64,000 bases of DNA, taken from contig NZ_JACBYP010000016.1 of assembly GCF_018982965.1 (NCBI RefSeq), positions 38,543-102,542 on the forward strand. Reading direction: 5' to 3'. The stretch is from Streptomyces mayonensis (lineage in GTDB: Bacteria > Actinomycetota > Actinomycetes > Streptomycetales > Streptomycetaceae). Under the pieces are notes generated by a model that was given only the letters and a program-made list of their open reading frames with translations, did no database searches and was not told the origin of the DNA. Below are positions 15,768 through 23,778 of the stretch, piece by piece. Each line of letters opens with the position of its first letter. Positions within the stretch are counted from its first letter, which is position 1. A program made the position numbers and the translations under genes.

Positions 15768-16825
15768 TTGGCGCCGTCCTCGCCGCTGCCGCCGGTCTCG
15801 CCGCCCTGGCCGTCCCCGCCGCTTCCGCCGTACAGCTGGGCCACGACCGACTTCAGTACCTGGTCCGTGCGCGGGCCGTAGTTGAGGAGTACGCCGTCCT
15901 CGACGGAGACGATCCGGCGGTCCATCCCGGCCGGGGTCTGGGCGACACCGGGGATCTTCACCAGCCCGTCCACGCCGCCGACCGACTCGAGTCCCTTGCT
16001 CATCACGAGGATCGCGTCCGGCGCGGCCTTGACGAGCGCCTCGCTGGTGATGGCGGTGAAGTCCTTGTCGAGCCCCGAGGCGGCACCGGCGTCCACCGCC
16101 CCGGCCGCCTCGATCAGCGAACCGGCGCCGGAGTCCTTGCCGCCGATGAGGTACACGGAGGCCGAGCCGCGCAGGTACAGGAAGGCGACCCGCGGCTTCT
16201 CCCCGTGCGGAACCTCCTTGCGGGCCGCCTCGATCCGCTGCTCCGAACGCCGGGTCAGTTCCTCCCCGGCCGCCGGTACGCCGAGGGCGCCGGCGACCGC
16301 CCGGATGCGCGGGCCCACGTCGTCCAGGCCGCCCGCCGACGCCACGACCAGCACCGGGACCCCGGCGGCACGGATCTGGTCCACCGCCTCCTCCGGGCCT
16401 GTGGTGGTCTCCGCGATCACCAGGTCGGGGCGCAGCGACAGCACGCTCTCCGCGGAGACGTCGTGGCCGCGCGTGACCACGGGGAGCTTCGCCGCCTGTT
16501 CGAAGGTGGCGGTGACGTCCCGGGCGACGACCCGGTCGCCGAGCCCGAGGGTGAAGACGATCTCGCTGAGGCCGCCGGACAGGGGCACGACGCGCTCTGC
16601 CGCCCCGACCGTCACCTGCTCGCCGTCGGCGGAGCGGACCGTCACCGGAAGTTCGGGCTCGGGCGTCTTCGCGAGCGGCTCGACGCGGTTCGCGACGGAC
16701 TCGCCGACCGTGGCGGGCCCCTTGTCGGGTGCGGCCTCGGAGGAGCCTCCGCATCCCGTGGCGGCCAGGGAGAGGGCGAGTACGGACAGCAGTACTCCCG
16801 CCAGTCGGTTCCGCAAGCGTCGCAC
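15764..16825 (-). CDS. hmuT: Haem-binding lipoprotein of ABC importer
   Basis: 353 aa. The signal peptide ends in the lipobox LAATGC, so the protein is lipid-anchored outside the membrane. A type III periplasmic-binding (BtuF/ChuT-like) fold follows (RVVPLSGGLSEIVFTLGLGDRVV, RPDLVIAETTTG, VAFLYLRG). A Gly-rich tail closes the protein. Start GTG at 16825. The promoter region carries an iron box shared with the divergent htaA gene, so uptake should rise when iron is scarce. Confidence 0.92.
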   Translation of the reverse strand: MRRLRNRLAGVLLSVLALSLAATGCGGSSEAAPDKGPATVGESVANRVEPLAKTPEPELPVTVRSADGEQVTVGAAERVVPLSGGLSEIVFTLGLGDRVVARDVTATFEQAAKLPVVTRGHDVSAESVLSLRPDLVIAETTTGPEEAVDQIRAAGVPVLVVASAGGLDDVGPRIRAVAGALGVPAAGEELTRRSEQRIEAARKEVPHGEKPRVAFLYLRGSASVYLIGGKDSGAGSLIEAAGAVDAGAASGLDKDFTAITSEALVKAAPDAILVMSKGLESVGGVDGLVKIPGVAQTPAGMDRRIVSVEDGVLLNYGPRTDQVLKSVVAQLYGGSGGDGQGGETGGSGEDGAK

Positions 16826-16873
16826 GGTGTGTCCCGTCCTTTCCGTCGACTGCCGGTGTCGGTCGGCTAGAGC

Positions 16874-16892
16874 TTAGGTTAGCCTTACCTGC
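16874..16892. promoter_or_regulatory. Iron box between hmuT and htaA genes
   Basis: TTAGGTTAGCCTTACCTGC matches the DmdR/IdeR consensus at 15 of 19 positions and sits in the 101-nt divergent region. One repressor site could switch both the importer and the surface haem-binding operon. Confidence 0.8.
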
Positions 16893-16926
16893 GCCCGCTA
16901 CCGGCCCCCGATCCGGAGGACTTCGC

Positions 16927-18357
16927 ATGCCCGCCCGCCTTCGCGCCCTGGTCGCCGTGGTGTGCGCGGCCGTCCTGGGGGCCCTGCTCCCCGCGACCGC
17001 CGCACACGCCGAGAACCGGACCGTGCAGGGCGGCCGGCTCGACTGGGGCATCAAGTCCTCGTTCCAGAGCTACGTCACCGGCCCCATCGCCAAGGGGAGT
17101 TACTCCCTGACCGGGGGAGCGGCCACCGTCGGCGGCAGCGCCTTCCGCTTCCACTCGGCGACCGGCACCTACGACGCCGGCACCGGCGCCTTCCGCGCCG
17201 CCTTCTCCGGCGGCGTGCACTTCACCGGCCACCGCACCGCCTCCGGCACGAACCAGCTCGACCTCACCCTCAGCCGTCCCACCGTGAACATCTCCGGCTC
17301 CACCGGCACCCTCCACCTGGACGTCGTCAGCAAGGCGAAGGACACCGGGGCGGTCACGACGTCCCGTCAGGTGCCCTTCGCCTCCCTCTCCCTCGGCGGC
17401 ATCGACATGAAGGGCGGCGGCGGCACCGTGGCCCTCAACAACCTGCCCGCCACCCTCACCGCCGAGGGCGCCGACTCCTTCGCCGGGTACTACACCGCGG
17501 GCACCGCCCTCGACCCGGTCAGCCTGTCCGCCGACGTCCAGCAGGCCGCGCCGCAGCCGTCCAGCACGCCCAGCAAGACGCCCGAGACCGGCAAGTCGCC
17601 GAAGGCGAAAGAGACTTCGGACGGCGAGATCAAGAAGGGTGCCGTCGACTGGGGGGTGCGCCGCACCTTCCGCGAGTACGTCACCGGCGACATCGCCGAC
17701 GGCAAGTGGGCCCTGTCCGCCGGCGCCCAGGACGGCGGCGCCCTCTTCCGCTTCCCCGGCGGCGAGGGCACGTACACGGACGGCGACCTCACCGCGTCCT
17801 TCGACGGCGCGGTGCGCTTCACCGGCGCCCACGGCCTCGACCTGAGCCTGAGCGGCGTACGGGCCGCCGTGAAGGACGGCAAGGGCACCCTGTACGCCGA
17901 CGTGAAGAGCCCGGACGTCGAGGAGGCGAAGGTGCCGCTGGTCACCTTCGCCGCCGGGGACCTGAAGCCGGCCGACGGTCTGGTGCAGGTCGCCGAGGCC
18001 CCCGCGAAACTCACCGAGCGCGGCGCGAAGGCCTTCGGCGGCATGTACCAGGCGGGCACCGAGATGGACCCGGTGTCCCTGGCCGTCGCCCTCACCGCCG
18101 ACGCCGAACTGCCCGCCCTGCCCGACCTCGGCAGCACCGCCACGGCGAGCGCGAGCCCGCGGAGTGGCGAGCAGAGTGACGCGGGGACCGGGTCCACCGC
18201 CCCCGTCGCGAGCACCGCCGACGACGACTTCCCCGCCCTTCCCGTCTCCCTCGGGGCCGGTGCCCTGCTCCTGGTGGCCGCGGCCCTCGTGGCCGTCGCC
18301 CTGTGCAGGCGCCGCGCCCGGCCCGCCGGATCCGCACCGGACGCGGACCAGGGCTGA
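16927..18357 (+). CDS. htaA: HtaA-domain haem-binding surface protein, membrane-anchored
   Basis: 476 aa. A signal peptide ends near ATAAHAEN. Two HtaA domains follow (about 30-200 and 240-395), each opening with LDWGIKSSFQSYV or VDWGVRRTFREYV; the Tyr in SYVxG/EYVxG is the conserved haem-contacting region of the family. A Ser/Thr/Pro linker joins them. A C-terminal helix (VSLGAGALLLVAAALVAVAL) with a basic tail anchors it to the membrane. GGAGGA lies 6 nt before the ATG. It leads a probable two-gene operon, divergent from hmuTUV under one iron box. Role: capture haem and pass it to HmuT, as in Corynebacterium. Confidence 0.9.
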   Translation: MPARLRALVAVVCAAVLGALLPATAAHAENRTVQGGRLDWGIKSSFQSYVTGPIAKGSYSLTGGAATVGGSAFRFHSATGTYDAGTGAFRAAFSGGVHFTGHRTASGTNQLDLTLSRPTVNISGSTGTLHLDVVSKAKDTGAVTTSRQVPFASLSLGGIDMKGGGGTVALNNLPATLTAEGADSFAGYYTAGTALDPVSLSADVQQAAPQPSSTPSKTPETGKSPKAKETSDGEIKKGAVDWGVRRTFREYVTGDIADGKWALSAGAQDGGALFRFPGGEGTYTDGDLTASFDGAVRFTGAHGLDLSLSGVRAAVKDGKGTLYADVKSPDVEEAKVPLVTFAAGDLKPADGLVQVAEAPAKLTERGAKAFGGMYQAGTEMDPVSLAVALTADAELPALPDLGSTATASASPRSGEQSDAGTGSTAPVASTADDDFPALPVSLGAGALLLVAAALVAVALCRRRARPAGSAPDADQG

Positions 18358-18402
18358 GAACCAGCCCGAGCCAACTCCCGCCACACCCAAGGAGAACCGA
18401 GC

Positions 18403-19983
18403 ATGCCCGTCAGAGGACGCCGTTCCACCGCACTCGCCGCCGCCGTGGCCACGGCCGCCGCACTCGGCGCCACCGCCCTCGCCACGCTGGGCGCCGCCGC
18501 CCCCGCCGCGGCGGCCGAGACCCCCCTCCAGAACTACGAACTCACCTGGGGCATCAAGCAGTCGTACCGCACCTACGTCGGCATGTTCGGCAGCTTCACC
18601 GCCTCCGAGGGCGCCACCCAGGCCACCGGGAACGGCGCGTTCACCTTCACCGACGGCACCGGCACCTACGACGACACGACCCACGCCGTCGAACTCGGCT
18701 TCCAGGGCACGGTGCTGGCCGCGTCCACCGCGCACGGCTTCGAGGTCACCCTCACCGACGTGCGGTTCGACAGCGGAGCCGGCGAGATCACCGCGGATGT
18801 GACGACGGTCGACAACCTGGGCGGCACGCCCACCAAGAAGGGCGACGACGTGCCGCTCGCCACGGTCGACGTGACCCGCGAGATGACGGACATGGCCACC
18901 ACCCTCACCGAGGAGGCGGGCGAGTACCTGGGCAGCGCGGGCTACGCGGGCGCCGCCGGGGACCCGCTCACGGTGGTCGACACGACACCCCCGGCCACCG
19001 AGCCCACGGACGACCCCACGGACGAGCCGTCCACCGAGCCGTCCACCGACCCGACCGACGAGCAGCCGGCCGGCCCGGGGAACGAGGAGCAGCCCGGGGA
19101 GGAGCCCGAGGAGGGCACCAAGCCCGGCACCGACGTCCGGAACCCCTCGGCGAGCACGAGCACCCCGCCCTCGTCCGCCGCGCCCGCCCAGGGCGAGATC
19201 GCCGACGGCACCCTCGGCTGGGGCGTCAAGGAGTCCTTCCGCTCCTACGTCGTCGGCCCGATAGCCAAGGGCGGGATCACCGTCTCCGGCGGCGCCACGC
19301 AGGCCGCCGGCAACGGGGCGTTCACCTTCAAGGACGCCACCGGCACCTACGACACGGACGCCGGCAAGCTCACCGCCTCCTTCCAGGGCGCCGTCAACTT
19401 CAAGGGCCACGAGTCGGGCGGCACGTACGGCCTCGACCTGACCCTGACCAACCTCAAGGCCACCCTCGACGGCGGCACCGGCAAGCTGAGCGCCGACGTC
19501 ACCAGCCTGGGTGCGCAGACCAAGGGCGTGGTCCTGGCCGACCTCAAGGCCGCGTCGGGCGACCTGAAGGCCGCCGAGAACGTCGTCACGGTCGACGACA
19601 TCGCCGCCACCCTCACCGAGGCCGGCGCCAAGGCCTTCGGCGACTTCTACACGGCCGGCACCGCGCTGGACACCGTCGACCTGGCGGTGGCCCTGAGCGA
19701 CGACGCCCAACTCCCCGGCGGCAGCACCGGCGGCAACGGCACGGGCGGCTCCTCCGGCGGCAGTGCGGGCGGCACGGGCACCACCGGCGGCACGGGCGGC
19801 ACCGCGTCGACCATCGGCGGCACGGGCACGGGCGGCTCGATCGGCGGCGGCAGCCTCGCCTCCACCGGCACGGACCTCCCGGCCCCGGCGCTCGGCACGG
19901 CGGCCGGCATCGCGGTCGCGGCCGGCGCGGGCGCGGTCTGGGCGGCCCGCAGGCGACGGACGCAGGCGCAGTCGGCCGAGTAG
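18403..19983 (+). CDS. HtaA-domain protein with LAxTG cell-wall sorting signal
   Basis: 526 aa. Signal peptide, then two HtaA domains (first opens LTWGIKQSYRTYVG, second LGWGVKESFRSYVVG) separated by a long Pro/Glu/Thr-rich spacer. The C-terminus has a Gly/Thr-rich run, then LASTG, a hydrophobic helix and RRRR. LAxTG is the class E sortase signal common in Streptomyces, so this copy should be covalently fixed to the cell wall, while the upstream paralogue stays in the membrane. AAGGAG precedes the ATG and the gap to the first gene is 45 nt. No sortase gene is in the window. Confidence 0.9.
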   Translation: MPVRGRRSTALAAAVATAAALGATALATLGAAAPAAAAETPLQNYELTWGIKQSYRTYVGMFGSFTASEGATQATGNGAFTFTDGTGTYDDTTHAVELGFQGTVLAASTAHGFEVTLTDVRFDSGAGEITADVTTVDNLGGTPTKKGDDVPLATVDVTREMTDMATTLTEEAGEYLGSAGYAGAAGDPLTVVDTTPPATEPTDDPTDEPSTEPSTDPTDEQPAGPGNEEQPGEEPEEGTKPGTDVRNPSASTSTPPSSAAPAQGEIADGTLGWGVKESFRSYVVGPIAKGGITVSGGATQAAGNGAFTFKDATGTYDTDAGKLTASFQGAVNFKGHESGGTYGLDLTLTNLKATLDGGTGKLSADVTSLGAQTKGVVLADLKAASGDLKAAENVVTVDDIAATLTEAGAKAFGDFYTAGTALDTVDLAVALSDDAQLPGGSTGGNGTGGSSGGSAGGTGTTGGTGGTASTIGGTGTGGSIGGGSLASTGTDLPAPALGTAAGIAVAAGAGAVWAARRRRTQAQSAE

Positions 19984-19997
19984 CGCTCTGACCGCAC

Positions 19998-20050
19998 AGG
20001 CCGGCCAGGTTGGTGTTCGTGGCGGTTGGACGTGCGGTGGCCGGGCCTTT
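19998..20050 (+). terminator. Probable terminator of the htaA operon
   Basis: AGGCCGGCCA (19998-20007) pairs imperfectly with TGGCCGGGCCT (20038-20048) and is followed by TTT. The 30-nt loop lowers certainty. Confidence 0.45.
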
Positions 20051-20189
20051 CCGTGTCCCTCAGGGGGGCGGAAGGCCGTTCCGCCTGCTCAGACCTGACG
20101 ACGGGGACTTCAGACGGCCACCATCCGCCCCACCAACTCGGTCGGCCCCTCACCCGCTGGTCCATCCGCATCACGGCGGGCGGCTCCCT

Positions 20190-20564
20190 TCAGTGAGCCT
20201 GCCCCTGCCCCTGCCGCGCCTCGGTCGCGTCGCGGAACGCGGCCAGCGCGGCCCGGCGGCGGTGCAGGTCCGCGATGTCCGCGTCCATCCGCTCCAGGTG
20301 CGCGGTCATCGTGCGCAGTACCTCCGGGCAGGGCTCGATACCCGGCCCGGCGTCGGTGGCGCACGGCAGCATCCCGCGGATGGCGTCGGTGGTCAGCCCG
20401 GCCGCCAGCATGCCCCGGATGCGGGCGACGACGTACGGGGCGTCGGGCGCGTACACGCGGTATCCGCTGCTGTCGCGGCCGGGGCACAGCAGGCCCTGCT
20501 CCTCGTAGTACCGCAGCAGCCGGGCCACCACTCCAGTCCGCCGTGACAGCTCGCCTATCAGCAC
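20190..20564 (-). CDS. MerR family transcriptional regulator
   Basis: 124 aa. The N-terminal winged helix reads LSRRTGVVARLLRYYEEQGL then GYRVYAPDA. A coiled-coil dimerisation helix spans about residues 75-110. Two Cys (LPCATD and EPCPEV) could be redox or metal ligands but are also common in this MerR group. Divergent from a hydrolase/oxidoreductase pair with a dyad operator between them, so it most likely controls that pair. GTG start. Confidence 0.88.
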   Translation of the reverse strand: MLIGELSRRTGVVARLLRYYEEQGLLCPGRDSSGYRVYAPDAPYVVARIRGMLAAGLTTDAIRGMLPCATDAGPGIEPCPEVLRTMTAHLERMDADIADLHRRRAALAAFRDATEARQGQGQAH

Positions 20565-20589
20565 CGATTCTCCTCACCATGCCTGGTAC

Positions 20590-20618
20590 TTGACCTTCAC
20601 ACCGGTGTGATGGGTCAA
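20590..20618. promoter_or_regulatory. MerR-type operator in divergent promoter
   Basis: Perfect CACACCGGTGTG (20598-20609) is flanked by TTGACC (20590-20595) and GGTCAA (20613-20618). Each flank reads as a -35 element for one of the two divergent promoters, so the dyad lies in both spacers, as is normal for MerR control. Confidence 0.65.
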
Positions 20619-20628
20619 CGTACGAGGC

Positions 20629-21318
20629 ATGCGCGATTCATTCCCCGCCCTCGTCACCACCGTCACCGGAACCGGCCCGGGACTGCTGCTCGCCCACGGA
20701 GCCACCGGCAGCATCGAGGACAACTTCGCCCCGGTCCTGCCCGCCCTCGCCGCCGCCCACACCGTCGTCGCCCCGGACTACCCCGGCTCGGGCGGCACTC
20801 CGGTCGCCGCCGCCCCACTGGACCTCGACGGGCTCACGGACGCGGTCGTCGACTCCGCCGTACGGCGTGGCGTCGGGCGGTTCGCGGTGCTCGGCTTCTC
20901 GCTCGGCACGCTGGTGGCGGTGCGCGCCGCCGTACGCCATCCCGAGCGGGTGACCGCGCTCGTCCTGACCGCCGGGTTCGCGCGGCCCGACGACCATGTG
21001 CTCGGCCTCCTCCCGGGCTGGCGGGCCGAGGTGCCGCCCGCACTCCACCCGCACATCGACCTGATCCCCTCCCTGGACACCACCGGTGACCTGGCCGAAG
21101 TCGCCGTCCCGACGCTGGTCGTCGCGACGGCCGCCGACAGCATGGTCCTGCCGGCCGGCTCCCGCGCCTTGGCGGCCGGGATCCGGGACGCGCGGTACAC
21201 GGAGATCGACAGCGACCATGTGGTCATGGCCGAGCGACCGGAGGAGTGGCTGAAGCCCGTCCTCGGCTTCCTCCGCTCCCTTTCGCTTCCGGAGGGGAAG
21301 GACGGTGAAGCGGAGTGA
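20629..21318 (+). CDS. Alpha/beta hydrolase
   Basis: 229 aa. Oxyanion region LLAHGATGS, nucleophile elbow GFSLG, a late Asp in ATAADSMV and His in SDHVVMAE complete a plausible Ser-Asp-His triad. No signal peptide; substrate unknown. Controlled with its neighbour by the divergent MerR operator. The stop overlaps the next gene's GTG by 4 nt. Confidence 0.87.
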   Translation: MRDSFPALVTTVTGTGPGLLLAHGATGSIEDNFAPVLPALAAAHTVVAPDYPGSGGTPVAAAPLDLDGLTDAVVDSAVRRGVGRFAVLGFSLGTLVAVRAAVRHPERVTALVLTAGFARPDDHVLGLLPGWRAEVPPALHPHIDLIPSLDTTGDLAEVAVPTLVVATAADSMVLPAGSRALAAGIRDARYTEIDSDHVVMAERPEEWLKPVLGFLRSLSLPEGKDGEAE

Positions 21319-22145
21319 AACTGCAGGTCGTCCTTCCGAACGAGGCCGCGGGGGCCGACCCGCGCCGACTCGCCGACCTGGCACGGCAGGCCGAGGCCCT
21401 CGGCTACGACACGGCATGGCTCCCCGACCACATCCTGCCGCCCGGCGAGTACGGCCCGGTGTACGGAGGGGTCCTCGAACCGCTGGTGACCATGGGCTGG
21501 CTGGCAGCCGCGACCACCCGGATCCGGTTCGGCACCTCGGTGCTCGTCCTGCCCCTGCGCAGTCCCTTCGTGGTGGCCAAACAGGTCGCGACCCTCCACG
21601 GGCTGTCCGGCGGACGGATCGCCCTGGGCGTGGGGATCGGCTGGGACGAACGCGAGTTCACCGCCGTCGGCGCCGACTTCAGGAGCCGGGCGGCCCGCAC
21701 GGACGAAGCTGTGGCACTGCTCCGGCACCTGTTCCGGGCCGGCCGGGGGCCCTTCGAGGGCCGCTGGTACGGCTTCGAGACGGGCGTCTTCGAGCCTCGC
21801 CCCGACGGTCCGGTGCCGGTGATGACCGGCGGTGTCTCCGACGCCGCCCTGCGCAGGGCGGCCCGGTGCGCCGACGCCTGGCAGGGGGTGGGCCTGGACC
21901 CGGCCGCGTTCGCCGAACGGCTGGCGTACCTGCGGGCGCGTACGGACGGCCGTGCTGTGTCCCCCGGCACCCGGATCGACTGGCATGGCCCGGACAGCAC
22001 CGTCGGTGAGGCCGTCCGCACCGCCGAGGCCTTCCGGGCCGCCGGAGCCGAGCACCTCGCGGTGCACTTCGGCGACCCGGACGGTTACGCCCGACGGATG
22101 GCCGCCTTCGCCCGGCGCACCCGTGACAGCCTCTACCGACAGTGA
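21315..22145 (+). CDS. LLM-class flavin/F420-dependent oxidoreductase
   Basis: 276 aa TIM-barrel of the luciferase-like monooxygenase family; members in actinomycetes usually use F420. Motifs: LARQAEALGYDTAWLPDHI, ATTRIRFGTSVLVLPLR, QVATLHGLSGGRIALGVGIGW. Translationally coupled to the hydrolase. Likely catabolic or detoxification enzyme under MerR control; substrate unknown. Confidence 0.88.
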   Translation: MKLQVVLPNEAAGADPRRLADLARQAEALGYDTAWLPDHILPPGEYGPVYGGVLEPLVTMGWLAAATTRIRFGTSVLVLPLRSPFVVAKQVATLHGLSGGRIALGVGIGWDEREFTAVGADFRSRAARTDEAVALLRHLFRAGRGPFEGRWYGFETGVFEPRPDGPVPVMTGGVSDAALRRAARCADAWQGVGLDPAAFAERLAYLRARTDGRAVSPGTRIDWHGPDSTVGEAVRTAEAFRAAGAEHLAVHFGDPDGYARRMAAFARRTRDSLYRQ

Positions 22146-22242
22146 CCCACCACAGCCGGCGCCGCACTGGTCGGTCGAGCAACCGGTCGCGTGCCGGGGA
22201 GACAGTCGGCCCGCAGCGCGCGAGCGATGTTTGAATGCCCCC

Positions 22243-22887
22243 GTGACTGACTACGACGTACTGCGCGTCTTCTGTGCGCCGAACGGCGGATACGGGAACG
22301 AACTGGGTGTCGTCCGGGACGGGTCCGTGCTGCCCGAGCCCGCGCAGCGGCAGGAGCTCGCCGCGAAACTCGGCTTCAGCGAGACGGTGTTCGTCGACGA
22401 CCCCGAGCGCGGCGTCGTCGACATCTACACGCCCACCCTGCGCCTGCCCTTCGCCGGACACCCCTGCGTCGGCACCGCCTGGCTCCTCGACGTGCCCGAA
22501 CTCGTCACCCCGGCCGGGGTGGTGGGCACCCGGCTCGACGGGGAGTTCACCTGGATCGAGGCCCGCGCGGAGTGGGCGCCGGCGCGCACCCTGCGCCAGT
22601 ACGCCACTGCCGCCGAGGTCGACGACCTGGCGGTGCCGCCGAAGGGGGAGTGGGTGTACGCGTGGGCCTGGCTGGACGAGCCGGCCGGCCGGGTGCGGGC
22701 CCGGGCCTTTCCGGGGCGGGACGACGGCATCGACGAGGACGAGGCGACCGGCGCGGCGGCGCTGTTGTTGACCGAACAGCTGGGCCGCGCCCTCAACATC
22801 ACCCAGGGCGTCGGCTCGCAGATCCTCACGGCCCCGCAGCCCGGGGGCTGGGTGGAGATCGGCGGCCGGGTGCGCCTGGAGCGGTGA
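22243..22887 (+). CDS. PhzF-family isomerase-like protein
   Basis: 214 aa, shorter than the usual ~280 of PhzF. Shared features: YDVLRVFCAPNGGYGNELGV near the N-terminus, LPFAGHPCVGTAWLL, and DEDEATGAAA in the second half. The family includes phenazine isomerase and epimerases, but most members have no assigned reaction. GTG at 22243; TTGAAT 6 nt upstream may be a -10 of a leaderless mRNA. Confidence 0.82.
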   Translation: MTDYDVLRVFCAPNGGYGNELGVVRDGSVLPEPAQRQELAAKLGFSETVFVDDPERGVVDIYTPTLRLPFAGHPCVGTAWLLDVPELVTPAGVVGTRLDGEFTWIEARAEWAPARTLRQYATAAEVDDLAVPPKGEWVYAWAWLDEPAGRVRARAFPGRDDGIDEDEATGAAALLLTEQLGRALNITQGVGSQILTAPQPGGWVEIGGRVRLER

Positions 22888-22927
22888 CGGCGCCGCCGCC
22901 CGGCACCGCTCCGCACGGACCCGCCGC

Positions 22928-23578
22928 TCAGGCCGCCGAGAGCGGGAACTCCTCGCCGAGCCCCTGGAAGACCGCCGTGTTGAGGGCGAAGGCGCGCTTG
23001 CACTCGGCGACGATCCGCTGCTTCTCCAGGTCGTCGGCCCGGACGGCGTCCAGCAGTTCGCGGTACTCGCGCTTGAAGGCGGCCGGGTTGCCGATCTCCT
23101 CGAAGACGTAGAAGCGGACCCCGTCGCCCTTGCGCTCGAAGCCCCAGGTCTTCTCGGCCTTGCCGCGGATGATCTGGCCGCCCGACAGGTCGCCGAGGTA
23201 GCGCGTGTAGTGGTGCGCGACATACCCCGCCGGCCACTCCTCGGCGCACTCGCGGACCCGGGCGGCGTACGCCTCCGTCGCGGGGAGGGGGGTCAGCCCC
23301 GCGCGCCAGCCGGGGCCGCGCAGGTGTGCCAGGTCCCGCTCCAGGGAGGGGAGCCGCAGCAGCTCCGGGCGGACGAAGGGGCCCGCGACCGGGTCCGACG
23401 CCAGGTGTCCGGCGGCGGTTTCCAGGGCTTCGTAGACGAACCACAGCTGCTCGGTGTAGCGCGCGTACGCGTCGACGCCGAGCCGGCCGCCGAGCAGGTC
23501 GCTCATGAACGTGGAGGTCTCGGCCTCCACGTGCTGCTCGTGCGACGCGGTGCGGATGAGGGTCGAGAAGGAGTCCAT
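22928..23578 (-). CDS. hmuO: Haem oxygenase (biliverdin-producing)
   Basis: 216 aa, all-helical. Opens haem to biliverdin, Fe and CO, completing the haem-iron route begun by HtaA and HmuTUV. The proximal-helix segment ASHEQHVEAE carries the His ligand, and GDLSGGQIIRGKAEK on the distal helix is the family signature. The ATG lies only a few nt from the predicted transcription start and has no Shine-Dalgarno, so it is probably leaderless. An iron box sits in the promoter spacer. Confidence 0.94.
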   Translation of the reverse strand: MDSFSTLIRTASHEQHVEAETSTFMSDLLGGRLGVDAYARYTEQLWFVYEALETAAGHLASDPVAGPFVRPELLRLPSLERDLAHLRGPGWRAGLTPLPATEAYAARVRECAEEWPAGYVAHHYTRYLGDLSGGQIIRGKAEKTWGFERKGDGVRFYVFEEIGNPAAFKREYRELLDAVRADDLEKQRIVAECKRAFALNTAVFQGLGEEFPLSAA

Positions 23579-23587
23579 GGGCCCGAT

Positions 23588-23615
23588 TTTCTATGGTTAG
23601 GCTTACCTAAGTCAA
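23588..23615 (-). promoter_or_regulatory. hmuO promoter with iron box between -35 and -10
   Basis: On the minus strand TTGACT (23610-23615), a 16-nt spacer and TAGAAA (23588-23593) form a good promoter. The spacer and edges hold an iron box (23592-23610) matching 16 of 19 consensus positions, the best in the window. Bound DmdR/IdeR would occlude polymerase directly. Confidence 0.8.
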
Positions 23616-23619
23616 GGGT

Positions 23620-23663
23620 CTTTCCGACGTCCTGTCGGCAACTTTCCGACGCGTTGTCGGTAA
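23620..23663. repeat. Two abutting 22-bp repeats upstream of the hmuO promoter
   Basis: CTTTCCGACG-n-TGTCGG-n-AA occurs at 23620-23641 and 23642-23663 without a gap. Each copy is itself a CCGAC-N5-GTCGG dyad. They start about 5 bp upstream of the -35 box, where an activator would bind. Confidence 0.75.
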
Positions 23664-23684
23664 GACAGTACCCAGTCCGGCGTG

Positions 23685-23714
23685 AAAAAAGCCCGCCCTC
23701 CGGGGAGAGCGGGC
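23685..23714 (-). terminator. Rho-independent terminator of map
   Basis: On the minus strand GCCCGC and GCGGGC arms (23709-23714 and 23691-23696) close a stem, followed by six T. A textbook U tract is unusual in this GC-rich window. Confidence 0.8.
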
Positions 23715-23778
23715 CCATGGGGTGTGCGGGTGGGGTGTGCCGGGTGGGGTCTGTGCCGGGTGGGGTGTGCGGATGGGT

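Noticed and set aside
16885..19710. 941-aa minus-strand ORF opposite the htaA genes
   Set aside because: Gly/Val/Arg-rich shadow; the plus strand has clear signal peptides, HtaA domains and ribosome sites.
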